Shown piece after piece: positions 42,905 through 55,789 of a stretch of 64,000 nucleotides of DNA. The first letter of the stretch is position 1, and each line of letters starts with the position of its first letter. The stretch lies in contig NZ_JADKSG010000001.1 of assembly GCF_015350805.1 (NCBI RefSeq), positions 868,001-932,000 of the forward strand, in the 5' to 3' direction. The notes beneath the pieces were generated by a model that was not told the DNA's origin, made no database searches, and saw only the letters and a list, made by a program, of their open reading frames with translations. Both the position numbers and the translations under genes were made by a program. Source of the DNA: Herbiconiux sp. VKM Ac-1786. Lineage in GTDB: Bacteria; Actinomycetota; Actinomycetes; Actinomycetales; Microbacteriaceae.

Positions 42905-44149
42905 CTAGTAGCGGATGGCGTCGATGACCTTGACGCGCACCGCGACGAGCGCCGGCAGGATGCCCGCCAGCGCCCCCACGGCCGACGCCGCCACGAGCCC
43001 GAGCACCGCCGCGTCGACCGGGAACGGCGGGAAGTCGGTGACGAGCCCCTGACCGACCAGGTCGTGCACCATCGGGCTCTGCACGATCAGGATCGCGGCC
43101 GCCACCCCGGCGGCCCCGGCGGCGACCGTCGCCACCACGCTCTCCATCATCACCGCGAAGAACACCCGGCCCGCGGTCGCCCCGAAGCTGCGCCGGATGC
43201 CGATCTCCCGCACCCGCTGCTTGACCGTCACGAGGGCGATGTTGACCAGCCCGAGCGCTCCGAGCAGCAGCACGAGCAGGGCGATGCCGCCGACGATCAT
43301 CTGCGTCACGAGGAAGGGGTCGTCGCCGTACTGCGCGGCGTCCTGGCGCTGCACGTCGACGGTCGCCCCGTCTCCGACCGCCGCCGCGAGGTCGCGCTTC
43401 ACGGCCGCGGCGAGCGCCTCCCAGTCGCCGACGGGCACCCAGAGCTCGTACTGGGTCGACGACCCGGCGAAGGGGTCGACCGCGGCGCCGGCACCCGCAT
43501 CCGCCTGCTGGAAGGCCGCGAGCTGGTCGGCGAGCATGAACATCGCCGGCTCGGTCTCCCAGTCGGCCGAGGGGTAGACCCCCACGATCACCGCGGTCGT
43601 GCCGTCGTCACCGCCGAGCGAGAGCAGCGGATGCGCGTCGAGCGCCGGCTGCCCGAGGGAATCCCAGAACACCGAGTTCACGATCACGCGGGGCGCGAGC
43701 TGTTCGGCGTCGGCCGCCGTGAACCAGGCGCCCTCCGAGATGCGCACGCGGTGCATCTCGCCGTAGGGCTGGTCGACGGCCTGGGTGCCGACGGAGAGCA
43801 CGCCGTTCGGCGAGTCGACGGGCACCGAGGCGTTCACCACCCGGCTGGCGTAGTCGATGCCGTAGCGCGAGACGGTCTCGACCCAGGCGGTCTGCAGCGT
43901 CTCGGCGTCGACCTGCCCGCCGTCCTGGCTGTAGGCCGAGACGTAGAGGGTGGCGGGGCGCCCGCTCTGGCGCTCGCTCAGCTCGGCGGTCGACTGCTGG
44001 AGGATGCCGCCGAGCGCCACGACGGTGGTGAGCGAGCAGACGGCCACGGCGACGCCGATCAGCGAGAGCAGCACGCGGGTGCGGTGGATGCGCAGCTCCT
44101 GCCACGCCTCGAGCACCGCCCCGACGAGCCCGGTGAGCAGGCGGCTCAC
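42905..44149 (-). CDS. ABC transporter permease (MacB/FtsX type)
   Basis: This 414-residue protein has one N-terminal membrane segment (about 26-50), a long extracytoplasmic domain (about 55-265) and three C-terminal membrane segments, the layout of MacB_PCD plus FtsX. It lacks the fused ATPase of true MacB; that is encoded by the next gene upstream. It may export a peptide, lipid or antibiotic. It overlaps the ATPase gene by 4 bases. Confidence 0.9.
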   Translation of the reverse strand: MSRLLTGLVGAVLEAWQELRIHRTRVLLSLIGVAVAVCSLTTVVALGGILQQSTAELSERQSGRPATLYVSAYSQDGGQVDAETLQTAWVETVSRYGIDYASRVVNASVPVDSPNGVLSVGTQAVDQPYGEMHRVRISEGAWFTAADAEQLAPRVIVNSVFWDSLGQPALDAHPLLSLGGDDGTTAVIVGVYPSADWETEPAMFMLADQLAAFQQADAGAGAAVDPFAGSSTQYELWVPVGDWEALAAAVKRDLAAAVGDGATVDVQRQDAAQYGDDPFLVTQMIVGGIALLVLLLGALGLVNIALVTVKQRVREIGIRRSFGATAGRVFFAVMMESVVATVAAGAAGVAAAILIVQSPMVHDLVGQGLVTDFPPFPVDAAVLGLVAASAVGALAGILPALVAVRVKVIDAIRY

Positions 44150-44847
44150 GCGGCCCCCACCTCCGCGCCCACCCGCGTCAGCACCCCGTGGTCGAGCCTG
44201 TAGTGGTCCCGCGACCGCTCGGCGATCGCCGGGTCGTGCGTGATCACCACGAGCGCCGCCCGCGTGCGCGTGGCGACCTCGTCGATCAGCTCCATCACGC
44301 TCTGCCCGGTGTCGAGGTCGAGCGCCCCGGTCGGCTCGTCGGCGAGGATCAGCCGCGGCCCGCGAACGAGCGACCGGGCGATCGCGACGCGCTGCTGCTC
44401 GCCGCCCGAGAGCCGGTCGGGCAGGCTCTCCAGGCGGTGGCCGAGACCGACCTCCTCGAGCATCTCGGCCGCGATCGCCCGCCGCCGCCAGAACTGGCGC
44501 CCCTCGGCGTAGAGCAGGGGCATGATCACGTTCTCGAGCGCCGTGCGCCCGGGCAGCAGGTTGAACTGCTGGAAGACGAAGCCGATCTCGCGGCCGCGCA
44601 CCCGGTCGCGCTCGCGCGAGGCGTACTGCTTCACCGGCCGACCGGCGAACTCCAGCACACCGCTGGTGGGGGTGTCGAGGAGGCCGAGCAGGTTCAGCAG
44701 CGTCGACTTGCCCGAGCCGGATCGGCCGACGACCGAGATGCGGTCGTCCTCCTCCACGTCGAGGTCGACGCCGTTCAGGATGGTCAGGGCCGGCTGATCC
44801 GGCGGGAGCACCGTGCGCGTCACCGACGCGAGGTGCAGCAGGGTCAC
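44146..44847 (-). CDS. ABC transporter ATPase (LolD/MacB type)
   Basis: The 233-residue ATPase has Walker [10 protein letters not shown] (about 42-50), Q-loop [11 protein letters not shown], signature [15 protein letters not shown], Walker [12 protein letters not shown] and the switch ITHDPA. The sequence is of the LolD/MacB/FtsE type that works with FtsX permeases. The GTG start at 44847 overlaps the stop of the adaptor gene (GTGA). The frame is open upstream but the chosen start matches family length. Confidence 0.93.
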   Translation of the reverse strand: MTLLHLASVTRTVLPPDQPALTILNGVDLDVEEDDRISVVGRSGSGKSTLLNLLGLLDTPTSGVLEFAGRPVKQYASRERDRVRGREIGFVFQQFNLLPGRTALENVIMPLLYAEGRQFWRRRAIAAEMLEEVGLGHRLESLPDRLSGGEQQRVAIARSLVRGPRLILADEPTGALDLDTGQSVMELIDEVATRTRAALVVITHDPAIAERSRDHYRLDHGVLTRVGAEVGAA

Positions 44848-45947
44848 GAGAACGATCCGCAGACGCCGCTGCCGTCGGGCAGGGTCGTGCAGCCGTCGGT
44901 CCCGTCGGCGGGAACCGCGGCGGCGCCCGGCGCGAACTGCAGCACCGTGTCGCCCTCGGCGAGCCCGCCGGTGATCTCGACCGTGCTGCCGTCGCTCAAG
45001 CCGAGGCCCACGGGCCGCTCCTCGTTCGCGCCGTCGGCGGTGACCACCCAGACGGTGCCGCTCTGGGCCGCGCCGCGCACGGCCGTGGTCGGCACGACCA
45101 GCACGTTCTCGGCCTTGCCGCCCGCGATCGTCAGCTGCGCGGCGAGCCCCGGGAACACGGTGACGCCGTCGGGCACCGGGCAGCTCACGGTGGTGGTGCT
45201 CCCGGATGCTCCGCCACCGCCTCCTCCGCCGCCCCCGTCGGTCGCACCGCCCGTGACGCCTCCGGCACCGCCGCCCGAGCCGCCCTCCGACGCCCCGGCC
45301 AGCGGGGTGCGGATGCTCAGTCCCGTGCACGTGAACGGAGCCGGCCCGCCGGTGATCGCCACCGACGCCTCGGTCGGCCGGTTCACCAGCCGGTACTGCT
45401 GCGCGGGCTGCAGCGAGCCCGACACCGAGAACGTGGGCGGCGCCATCTGCCCGGCGGCCTCGCCGATCGCGACGGTCTGCCCGGGGATCACCCCGAGCGA
45501 GCTGAGCGTGCCCGAGATGGGTGCGAGCACCTGCTCGTAGCGGAAGATCGCGGGCAGCGGCTTGCCCTCGGCGTCGACCGTCTCGGCCGGGTCGCGCTCG
45601 ATCTCGACCTTGACGTCGAACACCACGTCACCGGCCGCGATCGACGCCCCGACCGCGGCGAACACCTCGTCGACCGCACCCGCCGCCGTGGACTTCACCG
45701 GCACCGCCGGATCGGCCGACACGGTGGCGTCGAGCACCACGTCGTTCGTGATCGTGCCCCGCGCGACGGCCACCGTCGGCTCGACCAGCGCGCCCGTGGG
45801 CACCGCCGGATCGGCCTCGGCGGGCCGATCGGGAAAGAACGCCAGCTTGCCCAGAGCCACTGCGATCACCGCGATCAGAACGATCCGGACGACCGGGAAG
45901 ACCCATCTCCTCGCCACACCCACGACACACCCTCCTGTCCCCCGCAT
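44844..45947 (-). CDS. MacA-like membrane-fusion protein
   Basis: This 367-residue protein has one N-terminal membrane anchor (about 13-36) and an HlyD/MacA-like body: a lipoyl-type segment (ASIAAGDVVFDVKVE with LAPISGTLSSLGVIPGQ) and a C-terminal beta part (VPTTAVRGAAQSGTVWVV and GLAEGDTVLQFAPG). A Gly-rich insert lies at 221-250 between C207 and C256, which could be joined by a disulphide. It is the adaptor for the ATPase and FtsX-type permease that follow, forming an exporter in a Gram-positive cell. Confidence 0.82.
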   Translation of the reverse strand: MRGTGGCVVGVARRWVFPVVRIVLIAVIAVALGKLAFFPDRPAEADPAVPTGALVEPTVAVARGTITNDVVLDATVSADPAVPVKSTAAGAVDEVFAAVGASIAAGDVVFDVKVEIERDPAETVDAEGKPLPAIFRYEQVLAPISGTLSSLGVIPGQTVAIGEAAGQMAPPTFSVSGSLQPAQQYRLVNRPTEASVAITGGPAPFTCTGLSIRTPLAGASEGGSGGGAGGVTGGATDGGGGGGGGGASGSTTTVSCPVPDGVTVFPGLAAQLTIAGGKAENVLVVPTTAVRGAAQSGTVWVVTADGANEERPVGLGLSDGSTVEITGGLAEGDTVLQFAPGAAAVPADGTDGCTTLPDGSGVCGSFS

Positions 45948-45989
45948 CGAATCCTAGGGGGTTTGCAATCCAGCCGTCGGCTCCCGTAG

Positions 45990-46008
45990 TTTGGTTAGGC
46001 AATCCTAA
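45990..46008 (+). promoter_or_regulatory. DtxR/IdeR-type iron box
   Basis: TTTGGTTAGGCAATCCTAA matches the IdeR/DmdR consensus TTAGGTTAGGCTAACCTAA at 16 of 19 positions. It is 58 bp upstream of the iron-siderophore binding-protein gene, so the operon should be repressed by Fe(II)-bound regulator. Confidence 0.75.
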
Positions 46009-46066
46009 TGCGCCGTCACAGCAGCGCAGATCTGCGAACTCCCGCATCCCACCGAAAGGCACCTCC

Positions 46067-47095
46067 ATGCCCCGCGCCACGCGCTTCGCCGCCCTCACCA
46101 CGGCGGCCCTGCTCACCGCCTCGCTCGCCGCCTGCTCGTCCTCCTCGTCGGCCGAGACCGACGCCTCCTCCACCGGCGGCGCCTTCGAGCCGATCACCAT
46201 CGAGCACGCCCTCGGCACCACCGTGATCGAGACGCAGCCCGAGCGCGTCGCCACCGTCAACTGGGCGAACCACGAGGTGCCGCTCGCCCTCGGCGTCGTG
46301 CCCGTCGGCATGGCCGCGGCGAACTTCGGCGACGACGACGGCGACGGCCTGCTGCCCTGGGTCGAGGAGAAGCTCACCGAGCTCGGCGCCGAGACGCCCG
46401 TGCTCTTCGACGAGACCGACGGCATCGACTTCGAGGCCGTGGCCGACACCGACCCCGACGTGATCCTCGCCGCGTACTCCGGACTGACCCAGGAGGACTA
46501 CGACACCCTGAGCGAGATCGCCCCCGTCGTGGCCTACCCCGAGACCGCCTGGGGCACCCCGTGGCGCGAGATGATCGAGCTGAACAGCGAGGCCATCGGC
46601 AAGAAGGCCGAGGGCGAGCAGCTCATCTCCGACCTCGAGACCCAGATCTCCGACGCCGCCGCGAAGTACCCGCAGCTCGAGGGCACCTCGGCCGCGTTCC
46701 TCACCCACGTCGACACCGCCGACCTCAGCGAGGTCAGCTTCTACACGACGCACGACACCCGGGCGATGTTCTTCGACGACCTCGGCCTGAGCACCCCCGA
46801 GAGCATCGCCACCGCCTCGGCGACCACCGACCTCTTCGCCCTCACCCAGAGCGCCGAGCAGGCCGACGCGTTCACCGACATCGACATCATCGTCACCTAC
46901 GGCGGCGACGAGCTGCTGACCGCCCTCGAGGCCGACCCGCTGCTGTCGCAGATGCCGGCCGTGGCGAACAAGGCGATCGTCGCCCTGCCCGGCACCACCC
47001 CGCTCGGCACCGCCGCGAACCCCACGCCGTTGTCGATCTCGTGGGTGCTCGACGACTACCTGGCGCTGCTCGCCGAGGCCGCCGACAAGGCGTGA
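46067..47095 (+). CDS. iron-siderophore binding lipoprotein (FecB type)
   Basis: The 342-residue protein has a lipoprotein signal with lipobox LAAC (Cys 23) and a class III periplasmic-binding-protein fold: ITIEHALGTTVIETQPERVA, VNWANHEVPLALGVVPVGMA and, in the second lobe, the linker region. It should bind a ferric siderophore outside the membrane. It is the first of four genes overlapping by GTGA with two permeases and an ATPase, under an iron box. Confidence 0.92.
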   Translation: MPRATRFAALTTAALLTASLAACSSSSSAETDASSTGGAFEPITIEHALGTTVIETQPERVATVNWANHEVPLALGVVPVGMAAANFGDDDGDGLLPWVEEKLTELGAETPVLFDETDGIDFEAVADTDPDVILAAYSGLTQEDYDTLSEIAPVVAYPETAWGTPWREMIELNSEAIGKKAEGEQLISDLETQISDAAAKYPQLEGTSAAFLTHVDTADLSEVSFYTTHDTRAMFFDDLGLSTPESIATASATTDLFALTQSAEQADAFTDIDIIVTYGGDELLTALEADPLLSQMPAVANKAIVALPGTTPLGTAANPTPLSISWVLDDYLALLAEAADKA

Positions 47096-48138
47096 CCTCG
47101 ACCACCCTCGCACCCGCCGTCTCGGGAGCCGCCGTCGTGCGGCGCCCGAGACGGCTGCGTGCGCTTTGGCTGCTGATCGCGGCCGCGGTGCTGGTCGCGC
47201 TCGCGGCGGCGAGTGTCGCCGTGGGGTCGCGCGAAGTGGGCTGGGACGACATCGTCGCGGCCCTGGGCGGCGCCACCGACGGCTTCGACCGGGCGGCGGT
47301 CGCGACGCGCATCCCCCGCACCCTGCTCGCCGTGCTGGCGGGGGCCGCCCTCGCGGTGTCGGGGGCCGTGATGCAGGGCGTCACGCGCAACCCGCTGGCC
47401 GACCCGGGCATCCTGGGCGTGAACATGGGCGCGTCGCTCGCCGTGGTGACCGGCATCGCCTTCTTCGGCCTCGCGAGCGCCTCGGCGCAGATCTGGGTGG
47501 CCATCGCCGGTGCCGCGATCGCCGCCGCGTTCGTCTACGTAGTGGGCTCGCTCGGCCGCGGCGGCGCGACCCCCCTGAAGCTGGCCCTGGCGGGCGCCGC
47601 CACCTCGGCCGCCCTGGTCTCGTTCACCAGCGCCATCGTGCTGCCGCGCGGCGACATCTCCGACAGCGTGCGCTCGTGGCAGATCGGCGGCGTCGGCGGG
47701 GCGACCGGCGCGAGCATCCAGCAGGTGCTGCCGTTCCTCGTCGTGGGCTTCGTGATCTGCCTGCTCTCGGCGCGCGGGCTCAACTCGCTCGCCCTCGGCG
47801 ACGAGCTCGCGGCCGGCCTCGGCGAGCGCGTGGCCCTGGCGCGGGGCGGCGCGGCGCTCGGCTCGGTCGTGCTCTGCGGCGCCGTCACCGCGATCGCCGG
47901 TCCGATCGCGTTCGTGGGCCTCGTCGTGCCGCACGCCTGCCGGCTGCTGGTCGGCGTCGACCACCGCTGGCTGCTGCCGTTCTCGGCCGTCGTGGGCGCG
48001 TGCCTGCTGACGGGCGCCGACATCCTCGGCCGCATCGTCGCGCGCCCCGCCGAGATCGACGTGGGCATCATCACCGCGCTCGTGGGAGCGCCCTTCTTCA
48101 TCGCGATCGTGCGCCGGCAGAAGGTGAAGAGCCTGTGA
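47092..48138 (+). CDS. FecCD-family ABC permease, first subunit
   Basis: The 348-residue permease has about nine or ten membrane segments and the family motif RIPRTLLAVLAGAALAVSGA with NPLADPGILGVNMGASLAV. GPIAFVGLVVPHACRLLVG is the cytoplasmic loop that contacts the ATPase. It starts at a GTG that overlaps the binding-protein stop. It forms a heterodimeric channel with the next protein. Confidence 0.92.
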   Translation: MTSTTLAPAVSGAAVVRRPRRLRALWLLIAAAVLVALAAASVAVGSREVGWDDIVAALGGATDGFDRAAVATRIPRTLLAVLAGAALAVSGAVMQGVTRNPLADPGILGVNMGASLAVVTGIAFFGLASASAQIWVAIAGAAIAAAFVYVVGSLGRGGATPLKLALAGAATSAALVSFTSAIVLPRGDISDSVRSWQIGGVGGATGASIQQVLPFLVVGFVICLLSARGLNSLALGDELAAGLGERVALARGGAALGSVVLCGAVTAIAGPIAFVGLVVPHACRLLVGVDHRWLLPFSAVVGACLLTGADILGRIVARPAEIDVGIITALVGAPFFIAIVRRQKVKSL

Positions 48139-49187
48139 CGCTGCTCGACCGCGCCCCGACGGCGACGACGGATGCGGTGCAGCACGGCCGCGCGGCGCGC
48201 AGTCGCCGGCGCCGCACCGTGATCGTGGTGCTCGCCCTGCTCATCGCGGTGATGGCCGCCGTCAGCCTGATGGCCGGCCGCACCTTCTACCCGCCCGCCG
48301 ACGTGATCGGCGTCATCCTGGGGCAGGACGTGCCGGGCGCCTCGTTCACCGTCGGCCGCTTGCGCCTGCCCCGCACCGCCCTCGCCGTGCTCGCGGGCCT
48401 CTCGTTCGGTCTCGGCGGGGTCGCGTTCCAGACCATGCTGCGGAACCCGCTCGCGAGCCCCGACATCATCGGCATCAGCTCGGGCGCGAGTGCCGCGGCG
48501 GCCTTCGCGATCGTCACCCTGTCGCTCGGCGCGACCGAGGTCTCGGTGTTCGCCATCGTCGTCGGGCTCGCCGTGGCGCTGCTCATCTACCTGCTCTCGT
48601 ACCGCAGCGGGGTGGCCGGCACCCGGCTCATCCTGATCGGCATCGGCGTCGCCGCCATGCTCGACAGCGTCACCGCCTACGTGCTCTCGCAGGCCGCGCA
48701 GTGGGACCTGCAGGAGGCAATGCGCTGGCTCACCGGCAGCCTGAACGGCACCAGCTGGCCGCAGGTGCTGCCCGTGCTGGCGGCCGTCGCGGTGCTCTCC
48801 CCCGTGCTGCTCGGCCAGGGCCGCAACCTCGCGGTCACCCAGCTCGGCGATGACGCCGCCTCGGCCCTCGGCGTGCGGGTCGACCGCACCAGGCTCATCG
48901 TCATCGTCGCCGCCGTCGGCCTGATCGCCTTCGCCACGGCGGCCGCCGGGCCGATCGCGTTCGTCGCGTTCCTCTCGGGGCCGATCGCGGCGCGGCTGGT
49001 GGGGCCGGGCGGCTCCCTGCTCGTGCCCGCGGCGCTCGTCGGGGCGCTGCTCGTGGTGGTCGCCGACTTCGTGGGCCAGTTCGCGTTCGGCACGCGCTAC
49101 CCCGTCGGGGTGGTCACGGGAGTGCTCGGCGCTCCCTATCTGGTGTATCTGATCATCCGCTCGAACCGCTCAGGAGGCTCGCTGTGA
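48135..49187 (+). CDS. FecCD-family ABC permease, second subunit
   Basis: The 350-residue permease parallels the previous one, with [39 protein letters not shown] and [20 protein letters not shown]. It starts at a GTG overlapping the previous stop by 4 bases. The N-terminus carries about 25 extra hydrophilic residues. It completes the siderophore channel. Confidence 0.92.
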   Translation: MTLLDRAPTATTDAVQHGRAARSRRRRTVIVVLALLIAVMAAVSLMAGRTFYPPADVIGVILGQDVPGASFTVGRLRLPRTALAVLAGLSFGLGGVAFQTMLRNPLASPDIIGISSGASAAAAFAIVTLSLGATEVSVFAIVVGLAVALLIYLLSYRSGVAGTRLILIGIGVAAMLDSVTAYVLSQAAQWDLQEAMRWLTGSLNGTSWPQVLPVLAAVAVLSPVLLGQGRNLAVTQLGDDAASALGVRVDRTRLIVIVAAVGLIAFATAAAGPIAFVAFLSGPIAARLVGPGGSLLVPAALVGALLVVVADFVGQFAFGTRYPVGVVTGVLGAPYLVYLIIRSNRSGGSL

Positions 49188-50008
49188 CCCGTGGCCACAC
49201 CCTCGCCGCCGCCGACCTCACGCTCGGCTACGGCGACCGCACCGTCGTCGACGGCCTCGACCTGACCGTGCCGCCCGGCGCCGTCACCGCGATCGTGGGC
49301 GCCAACGCCTGCGGCAAGTCGACGCTGCTGCGCTCGATGTCGCGGCTGCTCGCCCCGAAGGGCGGCCAGGTGCTGCTCGACGGCAAGCAGGTGCACCGGA
49401 TGCCCGCCAAGGAGCTCGCGCGCACCCTCGGCCTCCTGCCGCAGTCGCCCATCGCGCCCGAGGGCATCACGGTCTCCGACCTCGTGGGCCGCGGGCGGCA
49501 CCCGCACCAGAGCCTGTTCGCGCGCTGGAACGCCGCCGACGACGCCGCCGTGGCGGCCGCCCTGGAGGCCACCGAGACCGTCGCGCTCGCCGACCGCCCC
49601 GTCGACGAGCTCTCGGGCGGCCAGCGCCAGCGGGTCTGGATCGCGATGGCGCTCGCGCAGCAGACCGACCTGCTGCTGCTGGACGAGCCGACGACCTTCC
49701 TCGACGTCAGCCATCAGATCGACGTGCTCGACCTGCTCACCGACCTCAACCGCACCCGCGGCACCACGATCGTGATGGTGCTGCACGACCTCAACCTGGC
49801 CGCGCGCTACGCCGACCACCTCGTGGCGCTCGCCGACGGACGGGTGCACGCCGCGGGCACCCCCGCCGAGGTGCTCACCGAGGAGGTCGTGCGCACCGTC
49901 TTCGGGCTGGAGAACCGCATCATCGCCGACCCCACCTCGGGGAAGCCGCTGATGCTGCCGCTCGGACGGCACCACGTGGTGACCCGCGACGAGCACCCCG
50001 TCGGCTAG
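49184..50008 (+). CDS. iron-siderophore ABC transporter ATPase (FecE type)
   Basis: The 274-residue ATPase has Walker [10 protein letters not shown] (about 39-47), signature [15 protein letters not shown], Walker [13 protein letters not shown] and H-loop VLHDLN. This pattern is standard for FecE/FepC-type proteins. Note Cys in the Walker A loop (NACGKS) instead of the more usual Gly or Ser, which is tolerated in the family. It starts at a GTG overlapping the previous stop. The 3' end overlaps the convergent small gene by 4 bases. Confidence 0.93.
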   Translation: MTRGHTLAAADLTLGYGDRTVVDGLDLTVPPGAVTAIVGANACGKSTLLRSMSRLLAPKGGQVLLDGKQVHRMPAKELARTLGLLPQSPIAPEGITVSDLVGRGRHPHQSLFARWNAADDAAVAAALEATETVALADRPVDELSGGQRQRVWIAMALAQQTDLLLLDEPTTFLDVSHQIDVLDLLTDLNRTRGTTIVMVLHDLNLAARYADHLVALADGRVHAAGTPAEVLTEEVVRTVFGLENRIIADPTSGKPLMLPLGRHHVVTRDEHPVG

Positions 50009-50337
50009 AGGTCGAGCTCCTCGTAGCTCGGCATCCCGACGCCGTCGGGCTGCACCGGCGACGGCGAGGTCAGCTGCTCCAGCTTCGTGCGCATCGCGCG
50101 CTCGGTCTCGGTGTTGTCGGGTTCGGGCATGGAGGACCGCGTGGTCTCGGCCATCAGCACGGTGCCCTGGTCGAGCACGAAGGTCGCCTCGACGTCGGAC
50201 CCGTCGGCACCGTAGCCGCTCAGCGTGACCGTATCGGCGGTGTGGGCGCGGGCGACGGCGGCGCTGTACTCCGTCAGGAGGTCGGCGGCCTCGTCTCCCA
50301 CCAGGAGGGACTTGTCGGCGAACGTCACGTGCTTCAT
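50005..50337 (-). CDS. hypothetical protein, 110 aa
   Basis: The protein begins [20 protein letters not shown] and continues with [20 protein letters not shown], an alpha/beta pattern that I cannot assign. The ATG at 50337 is preferred since the family-like start [10 protein letters not shown] follows directly. The C-terminus ends in PSYEELDL. It could relate to small actinobacterial proteins of unknown function; the neighbours give no clue. Confidence 0.65.
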   Translation of the reverse strand: MKHVTFADKSLLVGDEAADLLTEYSAAVARAHTADTVTLSGYGADGSDVEATFVLDQGTVLMAETTRSSMPEPDNTETERAMRTKLEQLTSPSPVQPDGVGMPSYEELDL

Positions 50338-50432
50338 GCGCCAGACCGTACGCGCGGGCACGGCGGCGCGGTGGGGGCTTGCGCTCCGGCCGGGCATCTG
50401 GCACGGGCATCCGGACTGTTAGCGTGAGAACG

Positions 50433-51656
50433 GTGACCGCCGAACGCCTGCGCCCGACGACCGCCGCCCGCCGGGCCCGCATCGGCGCCGCCGTGCTGTT
50501 CTTCACGAACGGCGCCATCTTCGCGAACCTGCTGCCGCGCTACCCCGAGCTGGTCGAGCAGCTCGACCTCAGCAAGGCGTCGTTCGGCCTCGCGGTCGCG
50601 GCGTTCCCGGTGGGGGCGCTGCTCGCCGGGCTGAGCGCCGGGGCCCTGGTGCGGCGCTTCCGTTCGTCGCGGGTCGCCGTGCTGGCCACGATCCTGTCGG
50701 CGGTGGGCATCCTGATCGCGGGTTCGGGCTCGTCGTGGGCGGTGCTCGCCGGCGGCCTGTTCGTCGCCGGGGCGATGGACTCCATCACCGACGTCGCGCA
50801 GAACTCGCACGCACTGCGGGTGCAGCGGCTCTACGGCCGCTCGATCCTCAATTCCTTCCACGCGATCTGGAGCATCGGGGCTGTCTCGGGCGGCGTGCTC
50901 GGAGCGGCGGCGGCACAGTTCGCGGTGCCGATGCCGCTGCACCTCGCCCTCAGCGGGGTGCTCTTCTCGCTCGCGGCCCTCGTCGCCTACCGCCTGCTGC
51001 TGCCCGGCCCGGAGCCGCTGGACGTCGCGGAGCCGGCCGCCTCCGTCGCCGAGGCCGCCTCGCGCACCCGGGCCGGCCTCGGCGCGCTCGCGAAGTACGG
51101 GGTGCTGCTCGCCCTCGTGGTGATCGCCTCGGCGGGCGCCATCGTCGAGGACTCCGGCGCCTCCTGGTCGGCCCTGTACCTCTCCGGCTCGCTCGGCGCC
51201 TCGGCGTTCCTCGCGGGCATCGGCTTCGTGGCCCTGCAGGGCATGCAGTTCGTGGGCCGGATGCTCGGCGACGGCCTGGTCGACCGCTTCGGTCAGCGCG
51301 CGGTGGCCCGGGCCGGTGGCGCGATCGTGCTGGTGGGCATGGGGCTCGCGCTGGCGTTCCCCACCGTCTGGGGCACGATCGCGGGCTTCGGACTCGCGGG
51401 GCTCGGGGTGTCGACCCTGATCCCCGCGGCGATGCAGGCGGCCGACGAGCTGCCCGGCTTTCGCCCGGGCACGGGGCTGACGATCGTCAGCTGGCTGCTG
51501 CGCGTCGGCTTCCTCGTCTCGCCGCCGATCGTCGGGGCGGTCGCCGACGCGACCAGCCTGCGGGTCGGGCTGGTGATCGTGCCGGTGGCGGGGCTGCTGG
51601 TGCTCGTCTTCGCGGGGGTGCTGACCACCCGCCGCCGCCTCCCCGCCGCCGGCTAG
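50433..51656 (+). CDS. MFS transporter
   Basis: The 407-residue protein has about 12 membrane segments and resembles the inner-membrane proteins of the YbjJ/fucose-permease-like group (NGAIFANLLPRYPELVEQLD near the start; DSITDVAQNSHALRVQRLYG between TM4 and TM5). The GTG at 50433 is 7 nt after TAGCGT; a frame open to 50379 is considered less likely. The substrate is unknown. It is convergent with the hydrolase gene. Confidence 0.85.
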   Translation: MTAERLRPTTAARRARIGAAVLFFTNGAIFANLLPRYPELVEQLDLSKASFGLAVAAFPVGALLAGLSAGALVRRFRSSRVAVLATILSAVGILIAGSGSSWAVLAGGLFVAGAMDSITDVAQNSHALRVQRLYGRSILNSFHAIWSIGAVSGGVLGAAAAQFAVPMPLHLALSGVLFSLAALVAYRLLLPGPEPLDVAEPAASVAEAASRTRAGLGALAKYGVLLALVVIASAGAIVEDSGASWSALYLSGSLGASAFLAGIGFVALQGMQFVGRMLGDGLVDRFGQRAVARAGGAIVLVGMGLALAFPTVWGTIAGFGLAGLGVSTLIPAAMQAADELPGFRPGTGLTIVSWLLRVGFLVSPPIVGAVADATSLRVGLVIVPVAGLLVLVFAGVLTTRRRLPAAG

Positions 51657-51674
51657 CCCTCCTCCTAGGGGCGG

Positions 51675-54629
<2,955 letters not shown>

Positions 54630-54647
54630 CCAACCACCGCATCCCGA

Positions 54648-54705
54648 GGGCAAGCGCGAAGCGCGCGGCAGCACACCCGGCTGCCGCGCGCTGACGCGCT
54701 TGCCC
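54648..54705. terminator. 58-nt stem-loop after the HNH gene
   Basis: Arms of 11 and 12 bp pair perfectly (GGGCAAGCGCG with CGCGCTTGCCC, and GCGCGCGGCAGC with GCTGCCGCGCGC), broken by a small internal loop (AA versus TGA) around a 7-nt loop. It begins 19 bp after the HNH stop and can act in both directions, also for the convergent monooxygenase gene. Confidence 0.65.
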
Positions 54706-54781
54706 GAGATGGACATGGCTGAGTCAGTAGGGCAGCCGCGTCGCACTCGGGCCTGTGTTAGGAGGTCGCCGGCCGGTTGGT

Positions 54782-55789
54782 CTAGGCGGCGACCCGCGCG
54801 TGCGCGTCGGCGAGCAGCTCGACCGAGCGCAGGCGCGCCGCCGTCGCCAGGGAGGCGTGCGCCACGATGACCTCGTCGATGTCGGCCGTGCGGGCGAAGT
54901 CCTCGACGTAGTCGGCGACCTCGGTGCCCGTGCCGATGCCGGTGTAGGTCGTCATGGTGGCGACGTGCGCACCGGCCGGCGTGGTCAGCAGGTAGTCGAG
55001 CTCGTCGTCGCCGAATCGGCGATCGAGCGGGATGCGGCCGCTCTGGCGCAGCAGCATCATCAGCCGGGCCCGCTTCGTGCGCGCGAACTGCTGCTCGGCG
55101 TCGTCACGGTCGTCGGCCGCGATCGCGTTCATCCCGGCGATGACGTGCGGCCGGTCGAGCTGTTCGGACGGAGTGAACTCACGTCGGTAGACCGCCACGG
55201 CGTCGTGCAGCGCATCCGGAGCGAAGTGCGACGCGAAGGCGTAGGGCAGCCCGTAAGCCGCGGCGAGCCGGGCACCGAACAGCGACGACCCGAGGATGTA
55301 CAGCGGCACCCGCGAGTGGGCACCCGGTGTGGCGCCGACGCCGGGCACGCGGGACTCCCCCGCCAGGAAGCCCTGCAGCTCGAGCACGTCCTCGGGGAAC
55401 CGCTCCGACGACGCGGGATCGCGGCGGAGCGCCCGGAAGGTCGCCTGGTCGCTGCCGGGCGCCCGCCCGAGCCCCAGGTCGATGCGGCCCGGGTGCAGCG
55501 CTTCGAGGGTGCCGAACTGCTCGGCGATCGTCAGCGGCGCGTGGTTCGGCAGCATCACGCCGCCGGCCCCGAGCCGGATCGTCGACGTCTGCGAGGCCAC
55601 GTGGGCGATCAGCACGGCGGTCGCGCTCGACGCGATCGACTCCATGTTGTGGTGCTCGGCGTACCAGACCCGCCGGTAGCCGCTCGCCTCGGCCTGCTGG
55701 GCGAGCGCGACGGAGGCGGCGAAGCTGTCGCGCACCGTCTCGCCGGGGGCGATCGGGGCGAGGTCGAGGATCGAGAGGGGAACGGTCAT
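54782..55789 (-). CDS. LLM-class flavin-dependent oxidoreductase (MsnO8-like)
   Basis: The 335-residue protein starts [20 protein letters not shown] and has [40 protein letters not shown] and GRAPGSD. This is the pattern of the short MsnO8-type luciferase-like oxidoreductases that use FMN. The substrate is unknown. Its upstream region carries the first pair of CGGTATCC repeats, shared with the control region of the rhamnoside cluster, but whether it belongs to it is not known. Confidence 0.88.
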   Translation of the reverse strand: MTVPLSILDLAPIAPGETVRDSFAASVALAQQAEASGYRRVWYAEHHNMESIASSATAVLIAHVASQTSTIRLGAGGVMLPNHAPLTIAEQFGTLEALHPGRIDLGLGRAPGSDQATFRALRRDPASSERFPEDVLELQGFLAGESRVPGVGATPGAHSRVPLYILGSSLFGARLAAAYGLPYAFASHFAPDALHDAVAVYRREFTPSEQLDRPHVIAGMNAIAADDRDDAEQQFARTKRARLMMLLRQSGRIPLDRRFGDDELDYLLTTPAGAHVATMTTYTGIGTGTEVADYVEDFARTADIDEVIVAHASLATAARLRSVELLADAHARVAA

